From: DATFLS01 sp964413425
GTDB taxonomy: Bacteria; Fidelibacterota; JAANXI01
DNA: 15,410 nt
Assembly: GCA_964413425.1 (NCBI GenBank)
Contig: CAYPST010000099.1
Coordinates: 1-15,410 of the forward strand
Direction of reading: 5' to 3'
Program-made: the position numbers and the translations under genes
Part shown: positions 1 through 6,476 of the stretch, one piece after another
Position numbering within the stretch: position 1 is the first letter of the stretch
How the letters are laid out: every line of letters starts with the position of its first letter
The notes under the pieces: model-generated
The model's database searches: none
Told to the model about the DNA's origin: nothing
What the model saw: the letters and a program-made list of their open reading frames with translations, nothing else

Positions 1-423
1 AATTATCTGTTGAATGCAGGTGAACGCACCCTGATAGCAATTCCAGTTGATACGGCCGAACAAGAAATATGGGAAGTCTATAACCAGAATAATGTTCCTC
101 ATATTTTGCAGGATGTTACTCTGGACTTTGATTATATCAAATCTGCGGCTTCCTCCGATAATGCATTTTACTTCGCCGGGATCGGCACTGACGGGCAGCC
201 CCGGCTGGTAAAGGTTGATGCTCTGAGTAATACTCTGACTACCATCACCAGTGCATATGATATCACCGATTTGGAGGTGACCCCCGAGGGGCAGGTTATC
301 TTCGGAGGGTATGACAATACCAGTGAAAAACGAGTCATTGGCATCATCACCACTGACGAAACCATCGAGATACTGGATGATACTCTGGGTGTCCCGGCTT
401 TTAACCTGATATCAATGGGTTGA
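1..423 (+). CDS. 3' end of an unidentified protein, possibly beta-propeller-like
   Basis: The frame is open from the first base of the window to the TGA at 421-423, so only the C-terminal 140 residues or so are visible and the true start lies upstream. A TTG at position 10 is in frame but nothing supports it as a start. The visible part is rich in short hydrophobic strands separated by turns, such as FYFAGIGTDGQPRLVKVD and VIFGGYDNTSEKRVIGI. This resembles the blade pattern of beta-propeller or WD40-like secreted proteins. No catalytic or binding motif is recognisable, so the fold assignment is only an inference from strand spacing. The next gene is 330 bases downstream and need not be linked to it. 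Confidence 0.7.
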   Translation, partial: NYLLNAGERTLIAIPVDTAEQEIWEVYNQNNVPHILQDVTLDFDYIKSAASSDNAFYFAGIGTDGQPRLVKVDALSNTLTTITSAYDITDLEVTPEGQVIFGGYDNTSEKRVIGIITTDETIEILDDTLGVPAFNLISMG

Positions 424-756
424 GCTGTTTGCATCTCTGGGATGTTCCCTGGGGAAGGATGAAAGATTTGATGCCGGACCTGGCAGAGCATAAGTGCCGG
501 GTGCTCAGCAGGATTGATCCGGGGCGGTGATGGTGTAGTGATGATCTCGGGTGATGGGAAAACCTCACAAGAGCAAGGTTCCCGCCAAATTTCTATTCTT
601 GTAATAGTTGGTGAGTGGTTATAAATTCACGGCAATTGGCAGGCTCGCAGATAACCGCATTTATCAGGTGGTGTGTTCCGATGGTATTTCATCTTAATTC
701 GGGGTAATCTGAGAATCCCGAACCTGTTGATAAAATCTAGACAAAGGGCGAACGGA
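424..756. other. Intergenic stretch, nothing recognisable
   Basis: This stretch lies between the partial gene and the beta-barrel gene. I see no coding sequence with a plausible start and ribosome binding site, no tRNA and no strong terminator. A TTGTAA at 599-604 and a TATAAA at 620-625 are 15 bases apart, which is short for a promoter pair, so I do not call it. The frame of the next gene is open back to 673, but the signal peptide begins only at 757. Confidence 0.5.
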
Positions 757-1425
757 ATGTTACGTAAATTCCTTATATTATCGTTGTTCCTTTATATACC
801 CGCAGGTTTGGTTGCACAGTCGTCGGGGATTGATANNNNNNNNNNATTTAATATCGGCGCAAGTTTTCCGGCCGGGGATTTTGCTGCCGGGGGATCTGCG
901 GGTGGTGGCGGCACCAGAGGCGGATTTGCCGATCCGGGTTTTGCGGTGGGAGGTGAACTCGCAATCCCATTGAGTACCAGCAATAATCTGTATTGGATGA
1001 GCGTAATTTCCTATCATATTCATCAAACGAATTACACATCCATATTTCCGCCATATCTATATAATGTGAGTTCGGGGGCCTGGCATATTCTTACTCCTCT
1101 GACCGGTTTGAAGTATCGGATGAGATTTACACGTGATTTTTCCGCCTATGCTTTTGTCCAGGGTGGATATATGTACGGGATCTCACCGGAACTCCAACTC
1201 TCCTCCGATGAAGGAACCGGAATCCAGGAAACTGCGGCAGGCGGGTCGTTCGCTTACAGCCTGGGATCTGGTGTATTTATCAGCGATCTGGTCGATCTGG
1301 GCCTACGGTACGTGCATGGAAAGCCCACCTACGACGTCACAACGAGCATGAGCGGCGAATCTACGGTTACCAGATTTCAGCAAATTACCACCATGATACA
1401 GCTGGTTGGCGGTCTCACCTTCTGA
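757..1425 (+). CDS. Exported outer-membrane beta-barrel protein (interrupted by a 10-N gap)
   Basis: The start chosen is the ATG at 757. It is preceded by AAAGGG at 743-748 and opens a typical Sec signal peptide (MLRKFLILSLFLYIPAGLVA, predicted cleavage before QSS). The frame is open further upstream to 673, but that extension is not signal-like. The mature part alternates polar and hydrophobic residues in strands ending in aromatics, for example FAVGGELAIPL, DFSAYAFVQGGYMYGI and LVDLGLRYVHG. It closes with a C-terminal strand ending in Phe, as is usual for small 8-10-strand OmpW/PorT-like barrels. A glycine-rich loop follows the first strand. Ten undetermined bases (836-845) fall just after the signal peptide; the frame reads as barrel protein on both sides if the gap length is taken literally. 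Its specific function is unknown. Confidence 0.75.
   Translation: MLRKFLILSLFLYIPAGLVAQSSGIDXXXXFNIGASFPAGDFAAGGSAGGGGTRGGFADPGFAVGGELAIPLSTSNNLYWMSVISYHIHQTNYTSIFPPYLYNVSSGAWHILTPLTGLKYRMRFTRDFSAYAFVQGGYMYGISPELQLSSDEGTGIQETAAGGSFAYSLGSGVFISDLVDLGLRYVHGKPTYDVTTSMSGESTVTRFQQITTMIQLVGGLTF
836..845. other. Assembly gap (10 Ns)
   Basis: Ten Ns interrupt the beta-barrel gene between the signal peptide and the first barrel strand. Runs of ten Ns are often scaffolding placeholders, so the true missing length may differ. The reading frame happens to be preserved across the gap. Confidence 0.99.
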
Positions 1426-1465
1426 GAATCCGGTTTAAATACCGTCCCATTCACGAATTAATTCA

Positions 1466-1495
1466 TTGATTCTGTAAAATGAGACCATAAATTTC
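1466..1495 (+). promoter_or_regulatory. Candidate promoter for the DAHP synthase gene
   Basis: TTG at 1466-1468 is followed after 19 bases by TAAATTTC at 1488-1495. This matches seven of eight positions of the Bacteroidota -7 pattern TAnnTTTG at the usual spacing. It would give a 5' leader of roughly 65 bases before the ATG at 1566. No leader peptide or attenuator is visible in that leader. The call rests on consensus match and position alone. Confidence 0.4.
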
Positions 1496-1565
1496 ATCTC
1501 AGTCGGATCCGGAACTGGAAAACCGTAAAGGTATGAACTAACAAAAAAGAGTGAGGTGTTCCGTA

Positions 1566-2717
1566 ATGCTGGTAATCATGGATCCAAAAACGGATGAACG
1601 GTCGGAAGAGTTCAAACAGACCCGGGAGTTCCTGGAGAATCTGCCGGGGATTGAGATTAAAAAACATACTGTGCAGGGGGAACAGCAGAAATTAATTGAA
1701 ATCTACCTCATCGGTGATACCTCCGGATTGGATCAGGAATCAATCGAAGCGCTGCCGCTGGTGAACCGCGTGATCCGAATATCTCAGGAATATCGCATTC
1801 TCGGCAGACATAAGGATGAAGCGCGAGCGAATGGATTTGAATATAACGGAGTGAAGTTTAATCAATCCACTCTGAATATCTTCGCCGGTTTATGTGCGGT
1901 TGACAACCGGGGGCATGTGGAGCGGATGATGAAAGCCCTGCAGGAGAGCGGCCAGGTTTGTACTCGGATGGGCGCCTATAAACCGAGGACCAATCCGTAT
2001 TCATTCCAGGGGTATGGCAAAGCCTGTCTGCCGTACGTGTTTGAGCTGGCTGGTGAGTATGGAATTAAAATCATCGCCATGGAAGTAACGCATGAAAGCC
2101 AGATTGACGAGATTAACGAAGCCATGGACCAGACCGGGAATCCCACCGGGCTTATGCTCCAGATTGGGACCCGGAATACGCAGAATTTTGAGCTGCTGAA
2201 AACAGTCGGACGGCAGAATAAGTATCCCATATTGTTGAAGCGGGGATATGGGATTACTTTGAATGAGTCCCTGAACGCAGCTGAGTATGTGGCTACGGAG
2301 GGGAACACCAATATTGTATTTTGCCTGCGAGGTATGAAGACTTCCTTCGGGATCCCGCATCGAAACTTCGTGGATTTCTCTCACGTGCCGGCTATCAAAC
2401 GGTTGACACGAATGCCGGTGTGCATCGATCCGTCACATTCGGTCGGGGCCAGAGAAGCATCTCCTGATGGGATCCTGGATATTTTCCACGTTACCGCCCA
2501 GGGCGTGATTGCCGGCGCCAACATGATTCTGGTGGATTTTCATCCGGAACCGGATAAAGCGCTGGTGGATGGTCCCCAGGCGTTGCGACTTGATGAACTG
2601 ACTCCATTCCTCGAAGATGTCGGCATCGCCAGAGAAGCCTATGAAAAACGGATGCGACTCCTGGCAAAATCATCAAACGGCGATCAAGGTACGGAAGTAC
2701 TTCAAGAGTTATCGTAA
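1566..2717 (+). CDS. aroF: 3-deoxy-7-phosphoheptulonate (DAHP) synthase, type I-beta
   Basis: This enzyme condenses phosphoenolpyruvate with erythrose 4-phosphate to give DAHP, the entry to the shikimate and aromatic amino acid pathway, in the cytoplasm. The ATG at 1566 is chosen over the in-frame GTG at 1551 because GAGGTG at 1553-1558 is a well placed ribosome binding site for it. The 383-residue product has an N-terminal regulatory extension (about residues 1-80, ferredoxin-like in this class) and a TIM-barrel domain. Family signatures are KPRTNPYSFQG at 139-149, QIGTRNTQN at 199-207, LLKRGYG at 223-229 and IDPSHSVG at 287-294. Metal ligands can be placed at Cys110, His291 and Asp335. The fourth ligand, usually Glu, is Asp324 (in LVDFHPEP), and the His-to-Asp324 spacing looks about seven residues longer than I recall for Thermotoga maritima DAHP synthase. 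The gene probably forms a unit with the small gene 40 bases downstream. Confidence 0.93.
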   Translation: MLVIMDPKTDERSEEFKQTREFLENLPGIEIKKHTVQGEQQKLIEIYLIGDTSGLDQESIEALPLVNRVIRISQEYRILGRHKDEARANGFEYNGVKFNQSTLNIFAGLCAVDNRGHVERMMKALQESGQVCTRMGAYKPRTNPYSFQGYGKACLPYVFELAGEYGIKIIAMEVTHESQIDEINEAMDQTGNPTGLMLQIGTRNTQNFELLKTVGRQNKYPILLKRGYGITLNESLNAAEYVATEGNTNIVFCLRGMKTSFGIPHRNFVDFSHVPAIKRLTRMPVCIDPSHSVGAREASPDGILDIFHVTAQGVIAGANMILVDFHPEPDKALVDGPQALRLDELTPFLEDVGIAREAYEKRMRLLAKSSNGDQGTEVLQELS

Positions 2718-2757
2718 CTGTTTTTCATCGGGGGAGACCGAAAGAGTTCTGGTATAT

Positions 2758-3111
2758 ATGCCAAAAGTTATCAGTGTTCACGAATATGTATTAAAGCGGC
2801 ATGTTGATGAGAAAAAGTTCGAGCACGCCGTTCACCAGGCGAAGGCACGGGGTTTGTTTAATCTCCCGGGGATGGAAAAGTATTATTTCTTGAAAGGGAT
2901 TCGGGGCACCAGGACGAACCGGTATACTGCAATCTGGGTGTATGAAAGTGAGGAAGCCTGGGCCGAGATCTGGGGACCGGTCGGAGAACCAGTGAGTAAA
3001 GAAGATTATCCGGAAGCATGGAAAATCTGGGAAGAGGAAATACTGGCTCCGCTCCTGACAGAAGACCCCGATAAAATCAGTTTTACTTCCTACAGTGCCC
3101 TGGATCTGTAA
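2758..3111 (+). CDS. Small unidentified protein, possibly a dimeric alpha/beta-barrel fold
   Basis: The 117-residue product starts MPKVISVHEYVLKRHVD. The frame is open far upstream inside the DAHP synthase gene, but the ATG at 2758 gives a compact protein and lies 40 bases after that gene's stop. A GGGGAG at 2731-2736 is rather distant for a ribosome binding site, so the start is uncertain. There is no signal peptide or membrane segment. The pattern of a first strand (VISVHEYVL), a helix (EKKFEHAVHQAKARG), a strand (EKYYFLKGI), a strand (RYTAIWVYES) and a helix (SEEAWAEIWG) resembles the NIPSNAP/ABM group of ferredoxin-like dimeric proteins. That is a fold-level guess. I do not recognise a function. 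Proximity suggests cotranscription with the DAHP synthase gene, but no biochemical link is evident. Confidence 0.65.
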   Translation: MPKVISVHEYVLKRHVDEKKFEHAVHQAKARGLFNLPGMEKYYFLKGIRGTRTNRYTAIWVYESEEAWAEIWGPVGEPVSKEDYPEAWKIWEEEILAPLLTEDPDKISFTSYSALDL

Positions 3112-3501
3112 CCGGTTCACGAAGTTGAGACAGGGATCCCGCAGACTTCTACCTCGGAGTAGTGATTCAGATCATGGTAAACACTACCGTTGTCGTACGG
3201 TCAGATATGGCGTACCCGGTTGCCCTTGGTGCCAATGAGCCTGCCTGAAGGCGTTGCCATGGAACGCACGTGTGAGTGCATACCCTACCAAATGTCCTGT
3301 GTGTATTTGACAAGAGCAAAATTCCTTCCGCAGGCCGTGGTGAATGTTGGCTTGGACCGTTGTGTGGCTTCGTAACTTGCGGAGTGTCTTTCGTTTTACA
3401 CTCATGGCAGCAAGTATGCACCAAAAGTGATAATACATGGATTAGAAAACTGTGATGGAATTTCGGAAATATTTTTATACAGGGCCCCATATAAACATCG
3501 T
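3112..3501. other. Gene-free region with possible structured RNA, unidentified
   Basis: No open frame here has a convincing start, ribosome binding site and protein-like composition; the minus-strand frames are poor in hydrophobic patterning. A nested inverted repeat is present at 3375-3415: ACTTGC (3375-3380) pairs with GCAAGT (3410-3415), and inside it GAGTGT (3382-3387) pairs with ACACTC (3398-3403) around a ten-base loop. A TTGACA at 3307-3312 has no matching -10 box. The region could be the remnant of a decayed gene or a small RNA locus; the sequence does not decide. Confidence 0.4.
3375..3415. repeat. Nested inverted repeat (two stacked 6-bp stems)
   Basis: The outer arms ACTTGC and GCAAGT and the inner arms GAGTGT and ACACTC are both perfect. 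They are separated by one base on the left side and six bases (ATGGCA) on the right, so a transcript from either strand could fold into a bulged hairpin. No T-run follows on either strand, so it is not an obvious terminator. Confidence 0.35.
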
Positions 3502-3531
3502 AACCCCTGTGCCCATTCGGCCACAGGGGTT
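3502..3531 (-). terminator. Hairpin downstream of the tRNA, possible terminator or processing signal
   Basis: AACCCCTGTG at 3502-3511 and CACAGGGGTT at 3522-3531 form a perfect 10-bp stem around a ten-base loop. The stem begins nine bases past the 3' end of the minus-strand tRNA. After the stem the minus strand reads ACGATGTTTATAT, which is only weakly T-rich, so an intrinsic terminator is plausible but not certain. Confidence 0.5.
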
Positions 3532-3540
3532 CCGGAAACG

Positions 3541-3614
3541 TAGCGGGAGAGGGACTCGAACCCCCGACACCAGGATTATGATTCCCGTGCTCTGGCCAGC
3601 TGAGCTATCCCGCC
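3541..3614 (-). tRNA. tRNA with CAT anticodon (tRNA-Met, or possibly tRNA-Ile2)
   Basis: On the minus strand the 74 bases fold into a full cloverleaf. The acceptor stem GGCGGGA pairs with TCCCGCT, with a G-T pair at position 1-72. The D stem GCTC pairs with GAGC. The anticodon stem CGGGA pairs with TCCTG around the loop ATCATAA. The T stem GGGGG pairs with CCCTC around TTCGAGT. The discriminator is A and the CCA end is not encoded. The anticodon CAT fits elongator methionine; a lysidine-modified tRNA-Ile2 also has CAT and cannot be excluded. An initiator tRNA is unlikely because the anticodon stem lacks the three consecutive G-C pairs. Confidence 0.95.
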
Positions 3615-3636
3615 TCTGTTCTCAAAAAGCTTATGA

Positions 3637-3665
3637 AAAATATAAGTTCAGGTTCCCCGAAGCAA
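3637..3665 (-). promoter_or_regulatory. Candidate promoter of the tRNA gene
   Basis: On the minus strand TTG (3665-3663) is followed after 18 bases by TATATTTT (3644-3637). This matches seven of eight positions of the TAnnTTTG pattern. Transcription would begin near 3630, about 15 bases before the mature tRNA 5' end at 3614. Confidence 0.45.
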
Positions 3666-3712
3666 GCGGAATTTGCGGATTCGGGATTATTGCAAAACTG
3701 CTTATTATCTAA

Positions 3713-4062
3713 CCCGAATTATTCATCCCGCAGGGATGCCCTGGGATAAACCAAAGGAGAATAGCACATCCCAAAGGGATCTCTTCGAGGCAGTTCTACA
3801 CGGAAGCAGTGGATGACCACAGATAAAGAATAGAAAAGAGGTCGCTGCACCACACCAACTGGGTAGGAGCTGGAGGGGGCCGGTATCAAGCAGTGGACAT
3901 TCTTCGTCACAGATTCACTCTCTCTTCACGCATAGGTATCTCAGATACGTGCTTCCTTATGTACCTATGTACTTATATACTCCGGATGTGGAGAGGGGGG
4001 ATCCGCGGGCATCTGTTGTTTCTGTGTTCATCTGCGTGCTATTTTTTCATGAATTATTCAGG
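3713..4062. mobile_element. Non-coding inverted-repeat element, copy 1 (MITE/REP-like)
   Basis: The 350-base segment starts with CCCGAATTATTCAT (3713-3726) and ends with ATGAATTATTCAGG (4049-4062), inverted repeats agreeing at 12 of 14 positions. It is flanked on both sides by CTAA (3709-3712 and 4063-4066), a possible 4-base target duplication. Inside the left arm are two short hairpins, CATCCC-GCA-GGGATG (3724-3738) and ATCCC-AAA-GGGAT (3768-3780), the second preceded by AATAGCAC. Further in are GGATGACCAC (3811-3820) and AAAGAATAGAAAAGAG (3825-3840), both found reversed in the copy at 8695-8986. The right end repeats GTGCTATT (4036-4043). The centre holds an 8-bp inverted repeat CATAGGTA (3931-3938) / TACCTATG (3962-3969). 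I see no transposase or other real gene, so it would have to be mobilised in trans if it is mobile. Confidence 0.6.
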
Positions 4063-4073
4063 CTAAAAAAAGA

Positions 4074-4102
4074 ATGACATGAATCGTTTTATTCAATATA
4101 AT
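4074..4102 (+). promoter_or_regulatory. Candidate sigma70-type promoter of the ABC exporter genes
   Basis: ATGACA at 4074-4079 and a perfect TATAAT at 4097-4102 are 17 bases apart. Transcription would start near 4109, leaving a leader of about 68 bases before the ATG at 4177. The -35 box begins only 12 bases after the right end of the inverted-repeat element. Confidence 0.55.
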
Positions 4103-4176
4103 ATGCAATCCTGAAGGGCAGAAGGCACAATAAGCAGTTGACCTGATTTTTTTGCAGGCAAAAGGAGTGTAACCTT

Positions 4177-5073
4177 ATGCTGGCAATTCATGGGGTGACC
4201 AAAGAATTCGGCCAGGTCCGGGCGGTGGATGACTTGAGTTTCACTGTCGAGACTGGCGACATCTATGGCCTACTTGGTCCGAACGGTGCCGGGAAGACGA
4301 CCATGATCCGGATGATCATGCAGATTATTCAGCCGGATAAAGGAGCGATTACTCTGAATGATCAACTTATTACCATCGATACCAAGGATTATATCGGGTA
4401 TCTGCCGGAGGAGCGTGGTCTGTATCAAAGGATGAAGGTGCATGAAGTGATCGGATATTTTGCTGCGCTGAAGAATATGGACACGGGCGCGGCAGCGCGC
4501 AACACGGAGAAGTATCTGGAGCGATTCGACTTGCTGGAGCGTGCCGATGATAAGATAGAAGAGCTGTCCAAGGGTAATCAGCAGAAAATTCAGATCATTA
4601 TTTCTATTATACATGAGCCCGGTTTACTCATCCTGGATGAGCCGTTTGCCGGGCTGGATCCGATCAATCAGGTGCTGGTGAAGGAGATCATCGGGGAGCT
4701 GCAGGATCAGGGCACCACTATTTTGCTATCCACCCATCAGATGGAGCAGGTTGAACGTCTTTGTGAACGAATCTGTCTTATCAACCGGGGCCGGGCGGTA
4801 TTGAAGGGAAATCTCCGGGAGATCAAGCGGAATTTCGGGTCCCGGACCGTCCGGATCCAGAGTGATGAATCGCTGGACGCACTGGCAGCGGATGATGTGT
4901 TTGTACGCACCGAGATGGAGAATGACGCACTTATCGGCGAGTTGAAAGAGTCGGTGGAGCCGCATGAATATTTAAAAAAGCTGGTGGAGAGAGTCGCTGT
5001 CAGAAAGTTTGAGGTTGTAGAGCCGACTCTGGAGCAAGTTTTCGTGGATCAGGTGAGAGGAGGGCGCCAGTGA
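4177..5073 (+). CDS. ABC transporter ATP-binding protein, NatA-like
   Basis: This 298-residue cytoplasmic ATPase should power the ABC-2 permease encoded next to it. AAGGAG at 4162-4167 sets the ATG at 4177. The Walker A motif is GPNGAGKTT at 34-42, the signature LSKGNQQ at 130-136, the Walker B LLILDEP at 150-156 with catalytic Glu155, and the H-loop His is 187. The Q-loop region reads GYLPEERGLY (74-83), the form seen in NatA-type ATPases that pair with NatB Na+-export permeases. The C-terminal 80 residues or so form the DUF4162-like extension usual in this subfamily. The stop overlaps the next start (GTGA, 5070-5073), indicating translational coupling. The substrate cannot be read from the sequence; sodium, drugs and lipids are all exported by relatives. 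Confidence 0.92.
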   Translation: MLAIHGVTKEFGQVRAVDDLSFTVETGDIYGLLGPNGAGKTTMIRMIMQIIQPDKGAITLNDQLITIDTKDYIGYLPEERGLYQRMKVHEVIGYFAALKNMDTGAAARNTEKYLERFDLLERADDKIEELSKGNQQKIQIIISIIHEPGLLILDEPFAGLDPINQVLVKEIIGELQDQGTTILLSTHQMEQVERLCERICLINRGRAVLKGNLREIKRNFGSRTVRIQSDESLDALAADDVFVRTEMENDALIGELKESVEPHEYLKKLVERVAVRKFEVVEPTLEQVFVDQVRGGRQ

Positions 5074-6296
5074 AATTGTTGACCATTGCCAAATGGGAAT
5101 TCATTCACCGGGTTAAATCCAAGTGGTTTATTTTTTCCCTGGTGTTTCCCCTTTTTATTATCGCCATCTCCGTTCTGCCGACTCTGTTGATGCAGGAGGA
5201 ATCCGGCACGAAAACCTTTGCATTAATTGATGAAACCGGATGGGTCGGGGAGCAACTCATGGGGAAATTTTCCGAAGAATATCGCCTGGAAAATGGAGAT
5301 CCCAGATATGAGTGGATTCCACTCCAGGAACAACAGATGGATTCGCCCACCGCTGCGGCTGATTCCATGCTGTCCGAGGATATCATCGATGGGTATATTG
5401 TTATCCCCTCCGATATTCAGAAGACCAGGCAGGCTGAATATTACAGTGAGTCGGTGGGGAATTTCCGGGATCAAATGCGCATCGGTAATACACTCAGCAC
5501 GCTTGTTGCAAGACGCGAGATGACTGCATATAATCTGGATCCCGAACTCATTGAAGATCTCACCCGGGAGGTGAATCTGGCCACGTTCGAAGTGAGGAAG
5601 GGCGAAGCCAAACAAGGGAATGAACTGCTTGCTTTTGCCGGACCTTACGTTTATGTATTCATTTTACTCATGGCGATCTTCATGTCGGCGCAAATACTTA
5701 TGCGCAGTGTCCTGGAAGAACGGCAGAACCGGCTTGTTGAACTGCTGGTCTCTTCGGTCACCACCAATAATCTTATGTCCGGGAAAATCCTCGGAATCGG
5801 GGCTATGGGATTACTCCAGGTGATCATATACATTGCACTTGCGCAGATAGTGGCCGTGCGATTTGATGTCGAGCTGGTAACCCTTGCGGGACTGGTGGGA
5901 TTTTTTCTGTTCTTTATCCCGGGTTTTCTCCTGTATGGCAGTTTTTATGCTGCAGTGGGCAGCCTGTTTACCTCGGAACAGGACGCCCAGCAGGCGATCG
6001 GGGTGATCAGTTTAATTATTGTGGTCCCAGTGATTTTTCTTCCGATGGCAATTATGAATCCGGAAGCGACCCTGGTTCAAATTCTCTCGTATGTCCCACC
6101 GATTACGCCGTTTTTCATGATTATGCGGATGAATCTGGGCACGCTGCCCCTGTGGGAGTATATCCTCTCGTTCACGGTCCTGGTGGGCTTCACATATCTC
6201 ACCATGCGTCTTGCCGGAAAAGTATTTAACACGGCAGTGTTAATGTATGGCAAACGCCCCACTGTGCCAGAGATACTGCGGTGGCTGCGGGCCTGA
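5070..6296 (+). CDS. ABC-2 type permease, NatB-like
   Basis: The GTG start at 5070 overlaps the stop of the ATPase gene by four bases. The 408-residue product has the ABC-2 exporter layout. A first membrane helix lies near residues 18-40 (KWFIFSLVFPLFIIAISVLP). It is followed by an extracytoplasmic domain of about 145 residues and then a cluster of five or six helices from about residue 190 (for example YVYVFILLMAIFMSAQ, GLLQVIIYIALAQIVA and AIGVISLIIVVPVIFLP). The motif VLEERQNRLVELLVSS after the second helix is typical of the family's cytoplasmic coupling region. It should form a homodimer with two copies of the neighbouring ATPase. The substrate is unknown. The pair is separated from the copper cluster by about 180 bases and probably belongs to a different transcription unit. 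Confidence 0.9.
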   Translation: MKLLTIAKWEFIHRVKSKWFIFSLVFPLFIIAISVLPTLLMQEESGTKTFALIDETGWVGEQLMGKFSEEYRLENGDPRYEWIPLQEQQMDSPTAAADSMLSEDIIDGYIVIPSDIQKTRQAEYYSESVGNFRDQMRIGNTLSTLVARREMTAYNLDPELIEDLTREVNLATFEVRKGEAKQGNELLAFAGPYVYVFILLMAIFMSAQILMRSVLEERQNRLVELLVSSVTTNNLMSGKILGIGAMGLLQVIIYIALAQIVAVRFDVELVTLAGLVGFFLFFIPGFLLYGSFYAAVGSLFTSEQDAQQAIGVISLIIVVPVIFLPMAIMNPEATLVQILSYVPPITPFFMIMRMNLGTLPLWEYILSFTVLVGFTYLTMRLAGKVFNTAVLMYGKRPTVPEILRWLRA

Positions 6297-6407
6297 TGTA
6301 ACATTTCTTGATTAAGAAACTCTATAAAATAACAGAAAGAGAATAAGAATCGAACTCAGGAGTTTGTACCGGAATAGAAGTATGAAACTTTTGTGTTCTG
6401 AGGGCAT

Positions 6408-6438
6408 CTAATACTTTAATCTATTGAGTAGAAATTAG
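6408..6438. promoter_or_regulatory. Imperfect inverted repeat just upstream of the efflux promoter, possible operator
   Basis: CTAATACT at 6408-6415 is mirrored by AGTA (6427-6430) and TTAG (6435-6438) with a four-base bulge. It ends two bases before the -35 element at 6441. Its position suits an activator or repressor site, but it does not match a CueR-type or CusR box known to me. The call is weak. Confidence 0.2.
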
Positions 6439-6440
6439 GC

Positions 6441-6471
6441 TTGACTGTCGGGTAAAGTGAGTATATCTTTG
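6441..6471 (+). promoter_or_regulatory. Candidate promoter of the copper cluster giving a near-leaderless mRNA
   Basis: TTGACT at 6441-6446 and TATCTT at 6464-6469 are 17 bases apart, a good sigma70 pair. The same bases also read as TTG, 20 bases, TATCTTTG, a perfect match to the Bacteroidota TAnnTTTG element. The ATG of the first gene is at 6477, about eight bases past the -10 box. Transcription would therefore start at or just before the initiation codon. No Shine-Dalgarno sequence precedes that ATG. Confidence 0.6.
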
Positions 6472-6476
6472 CAATT

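Noticed and set aside
3184..3490. Overlapping minus-strand frames of 84 and 107 residues in the gene-free region
   Set aside because: Neither has a ribosome binding site, a hydrophobic core pattern or a family motif; they could be remnants but cannot be supported as genes.
3452..3712. Plus-strand open frame of 86 residues
   Set aside because: It runs through the antisense strand of the tRNA and its hairpin; the tRNA cloverleaf is unambiguous.
3719..3910. Minus-strand open frame of 63 residues in element copy 1
   Set aside because: It translates the repeat and its hairpins; a similar RDPFG-CYS string appears in frames across copy 2, showing it comes from the DNA repeat rather than a gene.
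3713..4062. CRISPR array or att site
   Set aside because: Repeats are few, inverted and unequally spaced, with no spacers or integrase gene nearby.
6304..6319. TTTCTT-GATT-AAGAAA hairpin after the ABC permease gene
   Set aside because: It is a six-pair, almost wholly A-T stem without a following T-run, so it is unlikely to terminate transcription.
6441..6471. CueR-type operator in the promoter spacer
   Set aside because: The spacer is 17 bases and has no dyad; MerR-family copper sensors use 19-20-base spacers with an inverted repeat.
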